From Prorocentrum cordatum (taxonomy: Eukaryota > Sar > Dinophyceae > Prorocentrales > Prorocentraceae): a stretch of DNA of 64,000 bases. Positions 42,406 to 56,340 of the stretch are shown here, one piece after another. Within the stretch, counting starts at the first letter, position 1; each line of letters opens with the position of its first letter. The stretch covers positions 351,343 to 415,342 of the forward strand of contig CAUYUJ010014328.1 of assembly GCA_963575745.1 (NCBI GenBank), given 5' to 3'. The notes under the pieces were generated by a model. The model saw only the letters and a list, made by a program, of their open reading frames with translations, had not been told where the DNA came from and did no database searches. The position numbers were made by a program, and so were the translations under genes.

Positions 42406-43615
42406 TCACGGCGGTGCGATCTGCGTGTTGACCGCGGCGACGGACTGCTGGACAGGGAGGATCATCTGGTAGAAGGTGTTCGCCTGGAGTCACCGCTCAC
42501 TCTCACGATCCCCTCATCGATCCCGTTGGTCACTCCATGGATGCAACGATCGTTGCATCCATGGAGGGGCCAACGGGATAGGTGATAGTGGAAGGATCTG
42601 TCCGTCTTGCGTAGTCCTTTGCCTCCTCCTTTTCTTCTTCCTCCTCCTCCTCCGCTTCCTCCTCCTCCTCCTTCTCCCTCTTCACCCGCTGATGGCCTTT
42701 GTGATGGCAGCGACGCACCCGTTGTAGTTCACGTCGGCCTCGGACGACCTGGAATGAGAGCGATTCGATACCAATCCGTCATCACCTGGGCCTCGGGGAC
42801 CAGGCGATGATTGCGTCGGGAGGAGTTGTGACGAGGAAGAGGGCGAGGGGGAGGAGGAGGGGGAGGAGGAGGAGGCGGAGAAGGAGGAGGAAGACGAGGA
42901 GGAGGAGGATTGATGCGACCGACCTGTTCTGCACATGGTAGACCAACGCATCCTTCGCAAACTCCAGCGCTGTCACATTCTCCTCGAGCTGCACATGCCA
43001 CGGCTGCAACCAGGGCATCTCTGACACCTCCGCCCTCGATATTAATCGAGTTCGTCATCATCTTCTCGTCCTCCTCTCTCCTCCAATCCTCGTCCTCGTG
43101 TTCCTCCTCGCCATCCCCCCCCCCCCTCCTTTTTCATCCTGCTGTTGCTCATCGAGTTCTCCTCTCTCCTCTCGCCTGCCTCACTCGTTCCTCCTAGCCT
43201 CGTTCGTACATTCGCCTCCTCATTCATGATCATTCCCACTCCTGGTCCTCCGCTACCTCGACTGCAGCTGCAGTGTTCCTCGTCCGAGGGCCAAGCATCC
43301 CTCCAGTTGGCTGGAGCGGGACCCGCGGTCGGCCGTCTGCATCATCATCATCATCATCATCATCATCACCAGCAGCAGCAGCAGCAGCGGCGTCAACAGC
43401 ATCATTGACACGTCGTCAGCAGTATCATCATCAGCATCACCATCATCCTCATCATCATTACCATCATCATCATAATCAACATTCTCATCACCATTACCAG
43501 TATAAACTCAAGCGTAATAGTAAGGCTAATCACAATCATAATTCTAGTCATCATCACCATCACCATCAACCTCGCCATCATCAGCATCATCAGCACCACC
43601 TCAGCACCATCAGCT

Positions 43616-43646
<31 letters not shown>

Positions 43647-46600
43647 TAATCATTTGAAACATCCTTATAACCATCGCCATCACTATTACCGCCACAATCC
43701 CCAACACCACCGTAATCACTATCGATCACGATCGGTCCTCGAACCTCTTGCTGCTGCTCTTCGAGCGTTCCTGCTTCTGCTCATCATACCTCCTCCTACC
43801 ACCTTCCAGCCAGACAGCAGCGCGTGGAGGTGTGTAGCCGCTCCCAGGTTAGTCGCCACGCTCGAGCCGATCTGGATGGCCCCTGGCGTCGGGGGCGACG
43901 CAGCTGCTGCCCCAGGCTCGTCCTGGGCTTTGGGAGTATGATACTCGAGTCTTCTCCATCGCCCTTATCATGGGGATGGAGGGTTGATTCTCATATTCTC
44001 CTCGAGGTATCCCACCCTCCTCGCATCATCCTCCACATCTCGTATCACGCTACTCCTTCTCCTACCCCCCTCCTTCTGTCACCACTCCTCCTCCTCCTCC
44101 TCCTCCTCCTCAGTATCCTCCTTCCTCTTGCTCATTGCATCCAGCACCATATGATTGTTTCCCGTCCCTTTGCCCTGAAAAATCCGTAACATCCTGGCCC
44201 ATGTATCCTACCTCTTCTTACCCCCGCCTCCTTGACAGCATACCCTTCTGAACATTATGGCATCATATTTGTATCATATATGTTTCCGTTAGCGCCCTCG
44301 TCATCAGTGTAGCTGCTGTAGGAGCCGTCATCGTCCGAACCGCTGTCCAGGGCCTCTGCCAGAAGCGAGAAATCGGGGATGGATGAGCTTGGAGAGGAGG
44401 TTGGAGGACGAGGACCTCGAGCAGGACAGATGCACGCAAGTCACGGGCATATTGTTACTCGGGGTTCTCCTCCTCCGTCCTCCCCCTCGAAGCTAATCCA
44501 TTTCGATCCCTCCCTCCCGTCTGGCCTGCGGGCAGCGACCAAGGTCGCGCCTGACGGGTTCCACCTGCGGCTGCTCGCTCGTCAAGGTGGTCTGCAGCCT
44601 CTGGCCGTGGTTGATGCTGACCCGCTCGTAATCCTCCACGCGCTTGAAGACCTCCTCACCGTGCTGCCTGTCCACCTGGGCTGCCCCTTCTCCTGCTCAT
44701 CCTCGCCCTTATCCAGGGCTGGATTTTCACCTGAGTAGTTTTTGTTGACAATTCTAGGGCCTGGCAAATCGAGGGCACAACTACGAAACACATAAATCTT
44801 GTTTAGGTCAACTTTTCTCCGGTTTGAATCCTCATCTTCTCTCGATCTCCTCCTCCTCTTCCTCCTCCTCCTCCTTCTCCTCCCCCTCCTCTCCCCCCTC
44901 ATCTAACTTCTCATTTCCCCCATCATCCTTATCCTCATCCCGCCCACCTTCACGTGTCCACGACGCGCCCTGCAGGTGGCGATGACGGCCTCGGCGCGCG
45001 CCATGGCCCTGTAGGTTGGATGTTTTCTCCCCGCACTCGGGCTGCTGAATTAAGGAACGATGGGTGCGGAACGAGGCCTCTTTGTAGCACTAACAACGCT
45101 TGCGAGTAGCAGACATGGAAGGACCTGAGGAACATCGAGTCCCCTCCGAACCCAAACTGTTCCTCATTTCAGCGCATCTTGGCTGTAGGCTAGTCCCCCA
45201 TCCTCCCATTGATCATCAGTCGAGCTTCTCGTGGATCCCCTCATCGATCATCCAATCGATCTCGCCCCCTCACTCCCTCCTCCCTCCTCTCATCAATCTT
45301 CCCATCGGCAATCCATCGATTTCACTTGTAGGTCCGTCAATCGATCATCCAGTCCCTCATATTCCCACCTTTCCTCACCGATGTCATCTTCCCTCCTTGG
45401 ATCATTCGAGCCTCGCACCCCTCCTCCATCATCGCTCTATCCCTCGGCGTCGCCGTCAAGCAAACAAGAAAAACAACAACGATTCCTCACAGACATTGGA
45501 CAGTCGGGCAGCGCTGCGTTGTATCCGAAACTCACGAGCAGCTCGTCTTTGGTGTGCCACTTGTCCTCATGGCCGCTGCTCCGCAGCCTCTCCTGGTACT
45601 CCTGCTTCTCCACTTGGACAAAGTCGAAGTTGCCTATCGCTCATGCTATACTGGCCATCGCTCCCACGTCCATTCCCTTCGCTTTTTTCTGTCTCGTGCG
45701 TGTTTTTTTTTTTCGCCAAGTGATCAAGGATGCTCCTCGATGGCCCTCGCCAAAGGAAAAATGCACACGTCCGAGCGATGCCAAGTATATAATCACTATC
45801 GTTATCCGTCTTCCTCCTCATCTTCTTCTTCCTCATGCTTATTCATCCTCATCGTTCTTCCTTCGACCACTCATCCTCATCATCGACGTCTTCATCATCA
45901 TCTTCTTTCCCCTGACCCTCCTCCGCATCCTGTTCATCTTCCTCTTCCTCATCCTTCTTCATCCGGTAGCTCCTTCTCTGGCCTCATCCTCTTCCTAGTA
46001 TGTTTGATAATGTTATCCCTTCCCCCTCACATCCCCCTCCTTCCTCAGAGCCCTCTCGTCGAGCCTGTCTCCTGCCAGCGGCGCAGCCAGTGGTCTTTCT
46101 TATCCTGGCTCAGCCTCTTGAACTCGTCGTAGAGCTCCTTCTTCGTCTTCTTGGCGTGGTACCTGGGGTGGTGATCTCCTCCTTCCTTCCTTCCTCACCC
46201 CTCCCCACGATCCTCATCCCCCCTTCTTCTCCTCGATCCTCATCCCCTCATTTCTTTCCTCATCCTCATCCCTCCATTCTTCTCCTCGGCCCTCGTCCCT
46301 CGAATGTCCATCACTCCTCCTTCGATCCTCATGTCATCAGCATTCCTCAATTCACCCTCTCCTTTTCTTCAACCTGGTTTGTCATCCTTTCCTCGCCTCC
46401 TCATTCGCTCCGTTGCCTCATCCCTCCTTTCCCACCTGCTCAGAACAAGTACAACATTCCTCCTTCCCGCCACATGTTCCCTTCATTCCCACCTGCTCCT
46501 TTCCTTCCCACATGTTCCCACCTATTCCTCCTTCCCACCTGTTCATAAGTCATTGAAGCACAGGGCGCCGTAAACGCTGCAGCGCATTTTCGTGCTCAGT

Positions 46601-47005
46601 GTTCGCCTCCCTGGCCCGCTTCAGCTTGTCCTTGTTCGGCGCCGCCGCCGCCGCCTTCGCCTCCGATAGGGCGCGGTGCAAGCATCCCCATCGCCTCCTG
46701 GGTCCTCTAGCTCCCGAGCTCAGGGAGACGAAATCTATGCATTCCCTGGACATGGCGTGCCATTTATATATGTATATATACACTGCATATATCCTGGGTC
46801 CAGAATGGGCCTGACCAGGGTACCAGTATATGTATAGATTTCGTCGCCCGATCGGGCGTCGACTTCGGCACGCGTGCAACCCGAGTTGCACGCGCACCGA
46901 AGTCGACGCGCGCACATGGGGGGTGATCGAGGACCCATCCGGACTCGAACGGGGCAGTTCTGGACAGGAGGCCTTCTGGTCAGCATTCTTGCGCTTCGGG
47001 GGCAT
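42406..47005 (-). CDS. Unrecognised protein, 11-exon gene with microsatellite-filled introns
   Basis: Short minus-strand coding blocks stand out from pyrimidine-rich DNA. Model: 47005-46935 (MPPKRKNADQKASC...), 46697-46578 (HRALSEAKAAAAAPNKDKLK), 46162-46065 (KELYDEFKRLSQDKKDHWL), 45633-45534 (FDFVQVEKQEYQERLRSSG), 45008-44954, 44675-about 44550 (GEEVFKRVEDYERVSINHG), about 44353-44294 (acidic LDSGSDDDGSYSSYTDDEG), 43922-about 43832, 43018-42924 (VQLEENVTALEFAKDALVY), 42748-about 42687 (ADVNYNGCVAAITKAIS), 42483-42406 (ANTFYQMILPVQQSVAAVN, TGA). Reading frame is kept across the first seven joins and across exons 9-10 with GT, GC (exons 2, 3) and GA (exon 4) donors. All acceptors are AG, most followed by G. 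The 10-to-11 join is unresolved. Product about 260 residues, Lys/Glu-rich and probably helical, with a basic N terminus and an acidic middle. Family unknown. Confidence 0.6.
42514..42585. repeat. Long near-perfect palindrome inside an intron
   Basis: The inner 32 bp (42534-42565), centred on CGATCG, are a perfect palindrome. Arms 42520-42549 and 42550-42579 pair with only two mismatches, and weaker pairing reaches about 72 bp. It lies in the last intron of the 11-exon gene, between exons 10 and 11. Confidence 0.95.
42838..42912. repeat. (GGA)n microsatellite in an intron
   Basis: Purine tract between exons 9 and 10 of the 11-exon gene. A TCC tract also occurs at 42620-42680 in the next intron. 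Confidence 0.85.
43335..43645. repeat. (CAT)n / (CAG)n microsatellite in an intron
   Basis: CAT and CAC/CAG repeats with AT-rich interruptions, between exons 8 and 9 of the spliced gene. Confidence 0.85.
44085..44118. repeat. (TCC)n microsatellite in an intron
   Basis: Short CTC run between exons 7 and 8. Confidence 0.85.
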
Positions 47006-47389
47006 GGCGCGCCAGCTGGCGCGGCGGATCACCTGTTGCCCAAATGCGCGGGCCGCGCTGGTTCGAAGCGGCAGTGCATACATATATATATGGTACCACC
47101 GTACGTGCGCGTGGTGGTGGTGGGTCGCACGATGGTGGTGGTGGGTGCGGTGGTGGTTGTGGTGGCGGTGGTGGCGACGTGGTGATGGTGCTTGTAGGTG
47201 TTGGCGGTGGTGGTGGTTGGTGTGTCGCGTGGTAATTGCAAGGCTGGCGCAGGCAGTTGGGTTGATGGGGTGCAATCGTGGGGGCTGGGGGCGGTGTGTG
47301 CGGGGACCTTGGACGATCTGTGGTGCTGCCAGGGCGGCCACGCGGGGGCGGGGAGCTGATGGGGCACGCGCGCGCGCGAAGGAAAAAAC

Positions 47390-48315
47390 ATGAAAAAACA
47401 TGAAGAAAACATGAAAAAACATGAAACACATGAAAAAACATGAAAAAACATGAACAAACGTGAAACGCAGGAATTGAAAAAACATGAAAAAACATGAAGA
47501 AAACATGAAAAAACATGAAACACATGAAAAAACATGAAAAAACATGAAAACACATGATCATGAGAAAACATGAAAAAAACATGAAACAAACATGAAAAAA
47601 CATGAAACACATGAAAAAACATGAAAAAACATGAAAACACATGATCATGAAAAAAACATGAAAAAACATGAAACAAACATGAAAAAACATGAAACACATG
47701 AAAAAACATGAAAAAACATGAAAACACATGATCATGAAACAACATGAAAAAAACATGAAAAAACATGAAAAAAACATGAAACACATGAGAAAACATGAAA
47801 AAATGAAAAAACATGAACATTGAAAAAACATGAAAAAACATGACGAAAACATGAAAAAACATGAAACACATGAAAAAACATGAAAAAACATGAACAAACG
47901 TGAAAATTGAAAAAACATGAAAAAGCATGAAAAACATGAAACACGTGAAACAACATGAAAAAACATGACAATGAAACAACATGAAAAAACATGAAAAAAC
48001 ATGAAAACACATGGAAACATGAAAAAACATGAAAAAACATGAAAAAACATGACACTGAAAAAACATGAAACAACATGAAAAAAAACATGAAAAAACATGA
48101 AAACATGAAACAACATGAAACAACATGAAAAAAACATGAAACAACATGACACAACATGAAACACATGAAAAAACATGAAAACACATGAAAAAACATGACG
48201 GCGAAAAAACATGAAAAAAACATTAGAAAACATGAAACAACATGATACAACATGAAAAAACATGACATTGAAAAAACATGAAAAAAATGAAAAAAACATG
48301 AAAAAACATGAAACC
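47390..48315. repeat. 10-11 bp minisatellite (CATGAAAAAA)
   Basis: About 85 units of AACATGAAAA with CATGAAACA, CATGATCATGAAA and GAACAAACGTGAAA variants. Variant units recur in the same order near 47400, 47480 and 47830, giving a higher-order repeat. Minus-strand frames of 200-446 codons (poly MFFHVFSCF) are repeat artefacts. It lies about 380 bp upstream of the first exon of the 11-exon gene. Confidence 0.95.
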
Positions 48316-49500
48316 ACCACGTGGGCCCGACGACCGGAACGTACCCGCGTCTTTCCACCGTCGACGCACCCGCCAACGCACCTTAAGCCGAACCCCCGTC
48401 AATCCGCAGCCGCCGAACCCCCGACGCCCTCCAACGCACGCCCGCCCGATGATCACCCCGCCGCCACCGAACCTCCAGACCGCTTCCGAACGCAGCTATG
48501 ATCGAGCGCAGCTGGGAAATCCTCAGCGATCGAGCCGCGCGAGCGCTTGATTCAGCCCGACGTATAATCCCCTTGCCCCAACCATCACGCACACCCCAAA
48601 ATGTCCACTTCCGAACGCAGTGGTCGATCGAAGCGCGGCTGGAAATCCGCAGGTCGATCGATGCATGTATGCTGCGGTCCTCTCCGAAGCCCAGCACAAT
48701 CATGCACACCTGGCGGCGGGGGGCAGGGGGGAGGGGGGAAAGCGCGCGTGCGGGCACGCGTGCATACATCATGTGGTGATGGCGCGTGTGTGCGCGCGAT
48801 TTGTGTTCAGATTGGGCCTTATGTTCTTCACCCGCGAGCAGCAGCGCACTGCAGCCACATACTCTGACTTCAGTACGCGGAAAATATTAAAGACATGGGC
48901 GTGCGCTATACAGGCAGGGATTTCATATTGTAGGGTTTGTTGCTAGCAGTGTGCTGGGTTGTTGGTTCGTTTGTGCAATATTGCTTGGGTTGTGGGGTTG
49001 CCGATCACATGTTGGGCATCGCATGCGTCAATTTCACGTGTGTTCGAGGTGGGTGTGAGCTCGTGAATTATGTGGGTTCGGCTGTTCTGCAGTGGTGGTT
49101 GTTCTGTACTCGGGTTGTGGTAGTGGTGGTGGTGGTTGGGTTGGGTCGACGGTTCGGTGGACGAGTTGGGTGGGTGGTGTCGTGTGGCTGGTGCTTGTGG
49201 TCGTGATGGTGGCTTCTATGGCTTATGCAACCTGCTCATCATTCACTGCCACATCAGTCCACTTCCGAACGCAGTAAGCATCTAAACACATGGCGATGCA
49301 ACCAAGCAAATCCCCAGCCCCATGTCACCAGTCGGAGTGCTCCCAGTCTCTGGCCAAGCGCGGCTGGAATCCCAACTGGTTCGATCCCAGAACTGCGCGC
49401 AAGGAGCGACCATGCACCGATCGCAAAGCTCAGGCCACAATCGTCCGAGTGGTCCTGTACACCACCTCCTTGTCCGTTCGATCGACCCCTGACTCATCCT
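48316..49500. other. No gene recognised; thrice-repeated 17-mer
   Basis: CACTTCCGAACGCAG (preceded by GTC at two sites) occurs near 48483, 48606 and 49260. A GTGGTGGTGG run lies at 49115-49140. No coherent frame. Confidence 0.4.
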
Positions 49501-50165
49501 GAACATAAATACATACATACATACAGACATACATACATACACATACACCTCTGCATGCATGTATATACATATACATATACATAACCAAACACATATATTG
49601 ATATATACATTTACATGCACAAATACAAATGTATCTCCATATATACATACATCTAAATGTATACGTGTGCATACACATATGCATGTACATATACATTCAC
49701 ATTCACAGTCACATACACATACACATGTACGTACATACATACATACATACACATACATTGATGCATACATACATACATACATACAAACATACATACATAC
49801 ATACATACAACTAAACATACATACATACATAGATACATACATACATACATACATACATACATACATACACACATACATACATACATACATACATGTATAC
49901 ATACATACATACAAATATACATACATACATACATACATACATACATACATACATACACACATACATACATACACAAATACACACATACATACATACATAC
50001 ATACATACATACATGCATGCATGCATGCATGCATGCATGCATACATATACACACCTACATACATCCATCCGTCCATCCATCCATCCATCCATACGTCCAG
50101 CCATACATACATACATACATGCATACATACATACATACACACATACATACACACATACAACCATC
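49500..50165. repeat. (ACAT)n tetranucleotide microsatellite
   Basis: About 650 bp of TACA/ACAT repeat, with GCATGCAT at 50013-50042 and CCAT at 50065-50095. Confidence 0.97.
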
Positions 50166-50409
50166 ACTCCAGGATCTCGCTGCGCATGCGAGGCCGGATC
50201 GAATAATCCTCAGAGGCTCGACGCCTGAACCATCCTTGCACGAACCGTTTGGCGCCCATGGCACGTGCATTCTGAAATCATTCTGCAGGGGGGCCTCTCA
50301 GGAGGGCGCAAATCGAGGGGCAGCGAGGGGGAGAGCTTCGACGTGAGGGGGGAAGGGACGCTCGAGGGAGGGCGGCTGGTAGGAGGGTTGGGGCATGGGG
50401 GAGGGGGCG

Positions 50410-52600
<2,191 letters not shown>

Positions 52601-52619
52601 TGAATGAGGAACGGATGGT

Positions 52620-52750
52620 GATGTTTGTGATGATGGTGATGGTGATGTTGATGATATTGATGTTGATGCTGATGCTGGTGCTGTTGATGTTGATGACAAG
52701 GATGATAATGGTGATGGTGATGAGGATGATGATGAGGATGCTGATGATAA
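52620..52750. repeat. (GAT/GTT)n microsatellite
   Basis: TGATGATGGTGATGTTGATG repeats immediately left of the 8-bp minisatellite. Confidence 0.9.
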
Positions 52751-52787
52751 GAAGAGGTCAAACCTCACAAGGGAAGCGGGGGGGGGG

Positions 52788-53570
52788 GCGATCACCGGAT
52801 CACCGGATCACCGGATCACCGGATCACCGGATCACCGGATCACCGGATCACCGCATCCCGATCACCGGATCACCGGATCACCGGATCACCGGATCACCGG
52901 ATCACCGGACCTCCGGATCACCGCGGATCACCGGATCACCGGATCACCGGATCGCCGGATATCGCCGGATCACCGGATCACCGGATCACCACCGGATCAC
53001 CGGATCACCGGATCACCGGATCACCGGATCACCGGATCACCGGATCACCGGATCACCGGATCACCGGATCACCGGATCACCGGATCACCGGATCACCGGA
53101 TCGCCGGATCGCCGGATCGCCGGATCACCGGATCTCCGGATCACCGGATCACCGGATCGCCGGATCGCCGGATCGCCGGATCACCGGATCGCCGGATCAC
53201 CGGATCACCGGATCACCGGATCCCCGGATCACCGGATCACCGGATCACCGCATCGCCGGATCGCCGGATCACCGGATCACCGGATCACCGGATCACTGGA
53301 TCGCCGGATCGCCGGATCTCCGGGTCGGCGGATCACCGGATCACCGGATCACCGGATCGCCGGATCACCGGATCACCGGATCACCGGATCACCGGATCGC
53401 CGGATCACCGGATCGCCGGATCACCGGATCACCGGATCACCGGATCACCGGATCACCGGATCACCGGATCACCGGATCACCGGATCACCGGATCACCGGA
53501 TCACCGGATCACCGGATCACCGGATCACCAGATCACCGGATCACCGGATCGCCGGATCGCCGGACGACCG
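52788..53570 (+). repeat. 8-bp minisatellite (GGATCACC)
   Basis: About 97 octamers, with GGATCGCC and GGATCTCC variants and a few 9-12 bp slips. Eight is not a multiple of three, so a forward frame reads the octamer in all three phases. It still meets no stop, producing the 24-bp/8-residue repeat RITGSPDH. The 483-codon plus-strand frame here is a by-product. Confidence 0.97.
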
Positions 53571-54005
53571 GCGGGCGGGCGCCGTGTCGGTCGGCGGGGC
53601 GGGCGGGGCGGGTCGGGCGGGTCGGCCGGCGATTGCCAATCCAGGGAGGCCCCGCCTGAGCGAGGACAGTATCGGTCATCCATGTTGTTGGTTCGGTTTC
53701 GTGCCCCTCCCGCTGCCCACAGAGGCCCCCGACGCAGCGCGCAGAGGCCCCAGACGCAGCTTCACGGGTCCGCGCCACGCTACTCACACGTTTCGTGGCC
53801 CCCCATGGGGAGGCTCCGCCGCCCATGTCGGCATGCCCCTCACACGTTTCGTGGGCCTCTGGGGAGATCTACTTCAGATGCAGTGGCGCAATTTGCCGGC
53901 ATGGCCCTGACAAGTTTCATGGACCAATGGGGAGCTCCACCGAAGATCCAGTGGCGCAGTTTGCTTGCGTGCCCGCCGCTCATTTCGGCATACCTCTCAC
54001 ACGTT
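53571..54005. repeat. Degenerate 75-80 bp repeats
   Basis: CTCACACGTTTCGTGG-like words recur near 53781, 53831, 53907 and 53996, with CAGTGGCGCAATTTGC-like words at about 53880 and 53950. No gene. Confidence 0.6.
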
Positions 54006-54014
54006 TCCGGGCCC

Positions 54015-54182
54015 GGGCCTGCGGTCGCGGCCGCCGCCGCCGCCGTCGTTGTCGTCGCCGTCCTCGTCGCCGCCGCCGCCGTCCCCGCCGTCGCCACCGC
54101 CACCGCCGCCGCCGCCGTGATCGTCGTCGTCGTCGCCGTCGTTGCCGCCGTCGTGGCTGTCGTCGTCGTCGTCGTCGCCCCC
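54015..54182. repeat. (CGC/CGT)n microsatellite
   Basis: GCCGCC/GTCGTC trinucleotide repeat. Confidence 0.9.
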
Positions 54183-54471
54183 GACGTGCAAGGTTGAATG
54201 CGCCCATGGGGCCCATTCAGGCCCCGGGGTCCACAGACACGAGCCCGCGGAGCAATCGATATCGGAGACGGGTCGAGAGCCTCCGGGGAGCCGCCGGGAG
54301 CGTTGGTCGCGTCCGGGGCGGGGCAGCCATTCCTGAGTGGGCCCCGAAGCCGCGCTAAATGTAAAGGCGCCATGGGAGATCGGCAGGTGGACGTTTCAAT
54401 CGCCGCGTGCGCCCAGCGCCCAGCCTCCGGGAGCTTTGTCGCGGTGGCGGCTTCTCTTTTAGGTGCATGCC

Positions 54472-54505
54472 TATCTCTGTCTCTCTGTCTCTGTCTCTGT
54501 CTCTG

Positions 54506-54592
<87 letters not shown>
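54472..54592. repeat. (CT)n / (CTGTCT)n microsatellite
   Basis: TCTCTG hexamers followed by a pure CT run. Confidence 0.95.
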
Positions 54593-54593
<1 letters not shown>

Positions 54594-55355
54594 CTTCACC
54601 TCCCTACATTTCCTTCCCTCTCCGTCTTCTTCCCTCCCTTGCTGCCGATGTTTGCGATTTTGAAGATTTGGTTGTTGGAGCCATTCGGGGATGCACGCGC
54701 GGCCTCCCCTCCTACCTCGATTCTCCCGCCTCCCCAGAATATGCCCCCGGGGCATCAGGTGGCAGCGCTGTTAGCCAGATACGCAGCCATCACATCAATG
54801 TTAAGCCTTTGCCCCGCGCCTTCATCATAGGGCGGCGCAGTATCTGCCTTTGCCGAGCCACGCCGCTCCAGGCGTTAGGACCCAGCCTCCGAGAATGCCG
54901 CAGCCGCAGCTAGGGCACCAGTCGCTAAACCTCTTATGGTGAGGCCCTAGATAGTTGCTCCTTAGCCTGCCAGGCTGCACAGTCCAGGTCCACAGCTGCC
55001 CCCCACGAGCAGGGGCCGCGTACCCCGCGGGGTGGGGGCCCCACCAGGCGGCCAAGAGCTGCCACACAATTCGCCCGTGCTGCTGCAGGCGTTCTCGCCC
55101 ACAGCAGCGGCACCAGGCCGCCCGGCGGCCAGCAATTTTGGCTCTCCAACTAAATCCTTGCTCGGCTGGCTCATATACCGCCCTTCCCTGGCCGGTCGCT
55201 CTTTTGATCGGCCGTGTACTTCTACCGTGCGCTTGGCCATTGGCTATTTCCAGCATTCGTTTGAGCACGTTGGGAAAACGTTATCTGTTTCTCCAATTGT
55301 ACATTTTCCTCCTCCCTGGGGCGGATGCTTCGCGATGGCCATGTCGGAGGCCATC
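54593..55355. other. No gene recognised
   Basis: GC-rich. A 147-codon minus-strand frame (54825-55268) lacks a domain. Confidence 0.35.
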
Positions 55356-55795
55356 GTGAAACATCTGGAGCCATCTTGGAACCCTCTTGGGCCAGAACTC
55401 TCCTCACCGCTGCCCCTCTTAAGCCCCCGAGGTCGCCGCTTGGAGCTCTCTTGGAGCGCTCTTGGGCGCTCTGGGGCCCTTGGGGTCATCTTGGAGCCGT
55501 CTTGGGCCCTCGCGGGGCTGTTGGGTTCTCTTGGGGCCATCAAGAAGCCTCAGAAGGCCATCGGAAGCGAAAACGCGAGAAGGCTAAACTCATGTGATTT
55601 CTTTTGTTGTTTGCATGATTTGGGCTCCTCGCGCCCTAGGGAGGCCCAATTCATTTTGGCTCCTCGTGGAGCGGCCCAGGAGCCTCTCGGAGCATGTTTG
55701 GAGCCAACTTGAGCCACCATGCACAATATGGAGCCATCTTGGAGACCATCTTGACATCTTTGAGACCCTCTGGGAGCCATCGTGGGCCAACGACC
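55356..55795. repeat. TCTTGGGCCCTC-type minisatellite
   Basis: Irregular 12-18 bp units (ATCTTGGAGCC, TCTTGGGCC, CTCTTGGGG), some lost. Same family as 17515-17645 (inverted) and 59270-59890. Confidence 0.7.
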
Positions 55796-56255
55796 ACCCT
55801 CTGACGCCTCGCGGCCCTCCTCCAGACCCCGGAGGGGGAGGGGGGCGTCCCCGATGGGGCAAGAAGGAGGTTGGAAAACGAAGCGCCCAAAACAACCTCC
55901 GCCCCAAGAAACTCCCAGGAGCCGCCCGAGACGGGCTACGAGGCTCCACTCTGCAATGCCTCCCGCCCTCCTGCTGCCCACTTCTCCTCACTCCTGCCTC
56001 TCCCCCCTTCCATTCTTTCGTCTCCGGGTTCTCAGATTCCGTTTTTTCCCATCATTCTTGAACCTCTTCGGAAGGTCCCGGCACAACGTCAAGCGGACAA
56101 CACGGCAACCAACACGATGCTGCGCATTGTTTTTTATTGTCTGTGTCTTCTTGCGTACCCCGCTCGTTCTTTTCTCAGGTCCGGACGTCGTGGCAATATC
56201 AGCTTCTGATTTGTAATATCGTGTCTCTCATCGTCTTTGCCATCCCCGTCCTGGC

Positions 56256-56270
56256 CCAATTAGGCTCAAG
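56256..56270 (+). other. Possible relict spliced-leader end
   Basis: CCAATTAGGCTCAAG matches the last 15 bases of the conserved dinoflagellate spliced leader (CCATTTTGGCTCAAG) at 13 of 15 positions, 71 bp upstream of the candidate ATG at 56341. A pyrimidine-rich stretch ending in CAG lies at 56155-56178, as expected of a trans-splice acceptor. Partial leader copies upstream of genes are known in dinoflagellates and mark recycled mRNA. Confidence 0.4.
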
Positions 56271-56340
56271 GATGCGAGGTCGTCCTCTCAGCTTCGCCCT
56301 CGGACATTGTTCGCATATTCCGACCGCGTCGGCTTCGCCA

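Noticed and set aside
47029-48320. Minus-strand frames of 385-446 codons (MFFHVFSCF repeats), resembling membrane segments
   Set aside because: Produced entirely by the CATGAAAAAA minisatellite.
49282-50206. Long Tyr/His/Cys-rich or Met/Val/Cys frames
   Set aside because: Translation of the ACAT tetranucleotide repeat.
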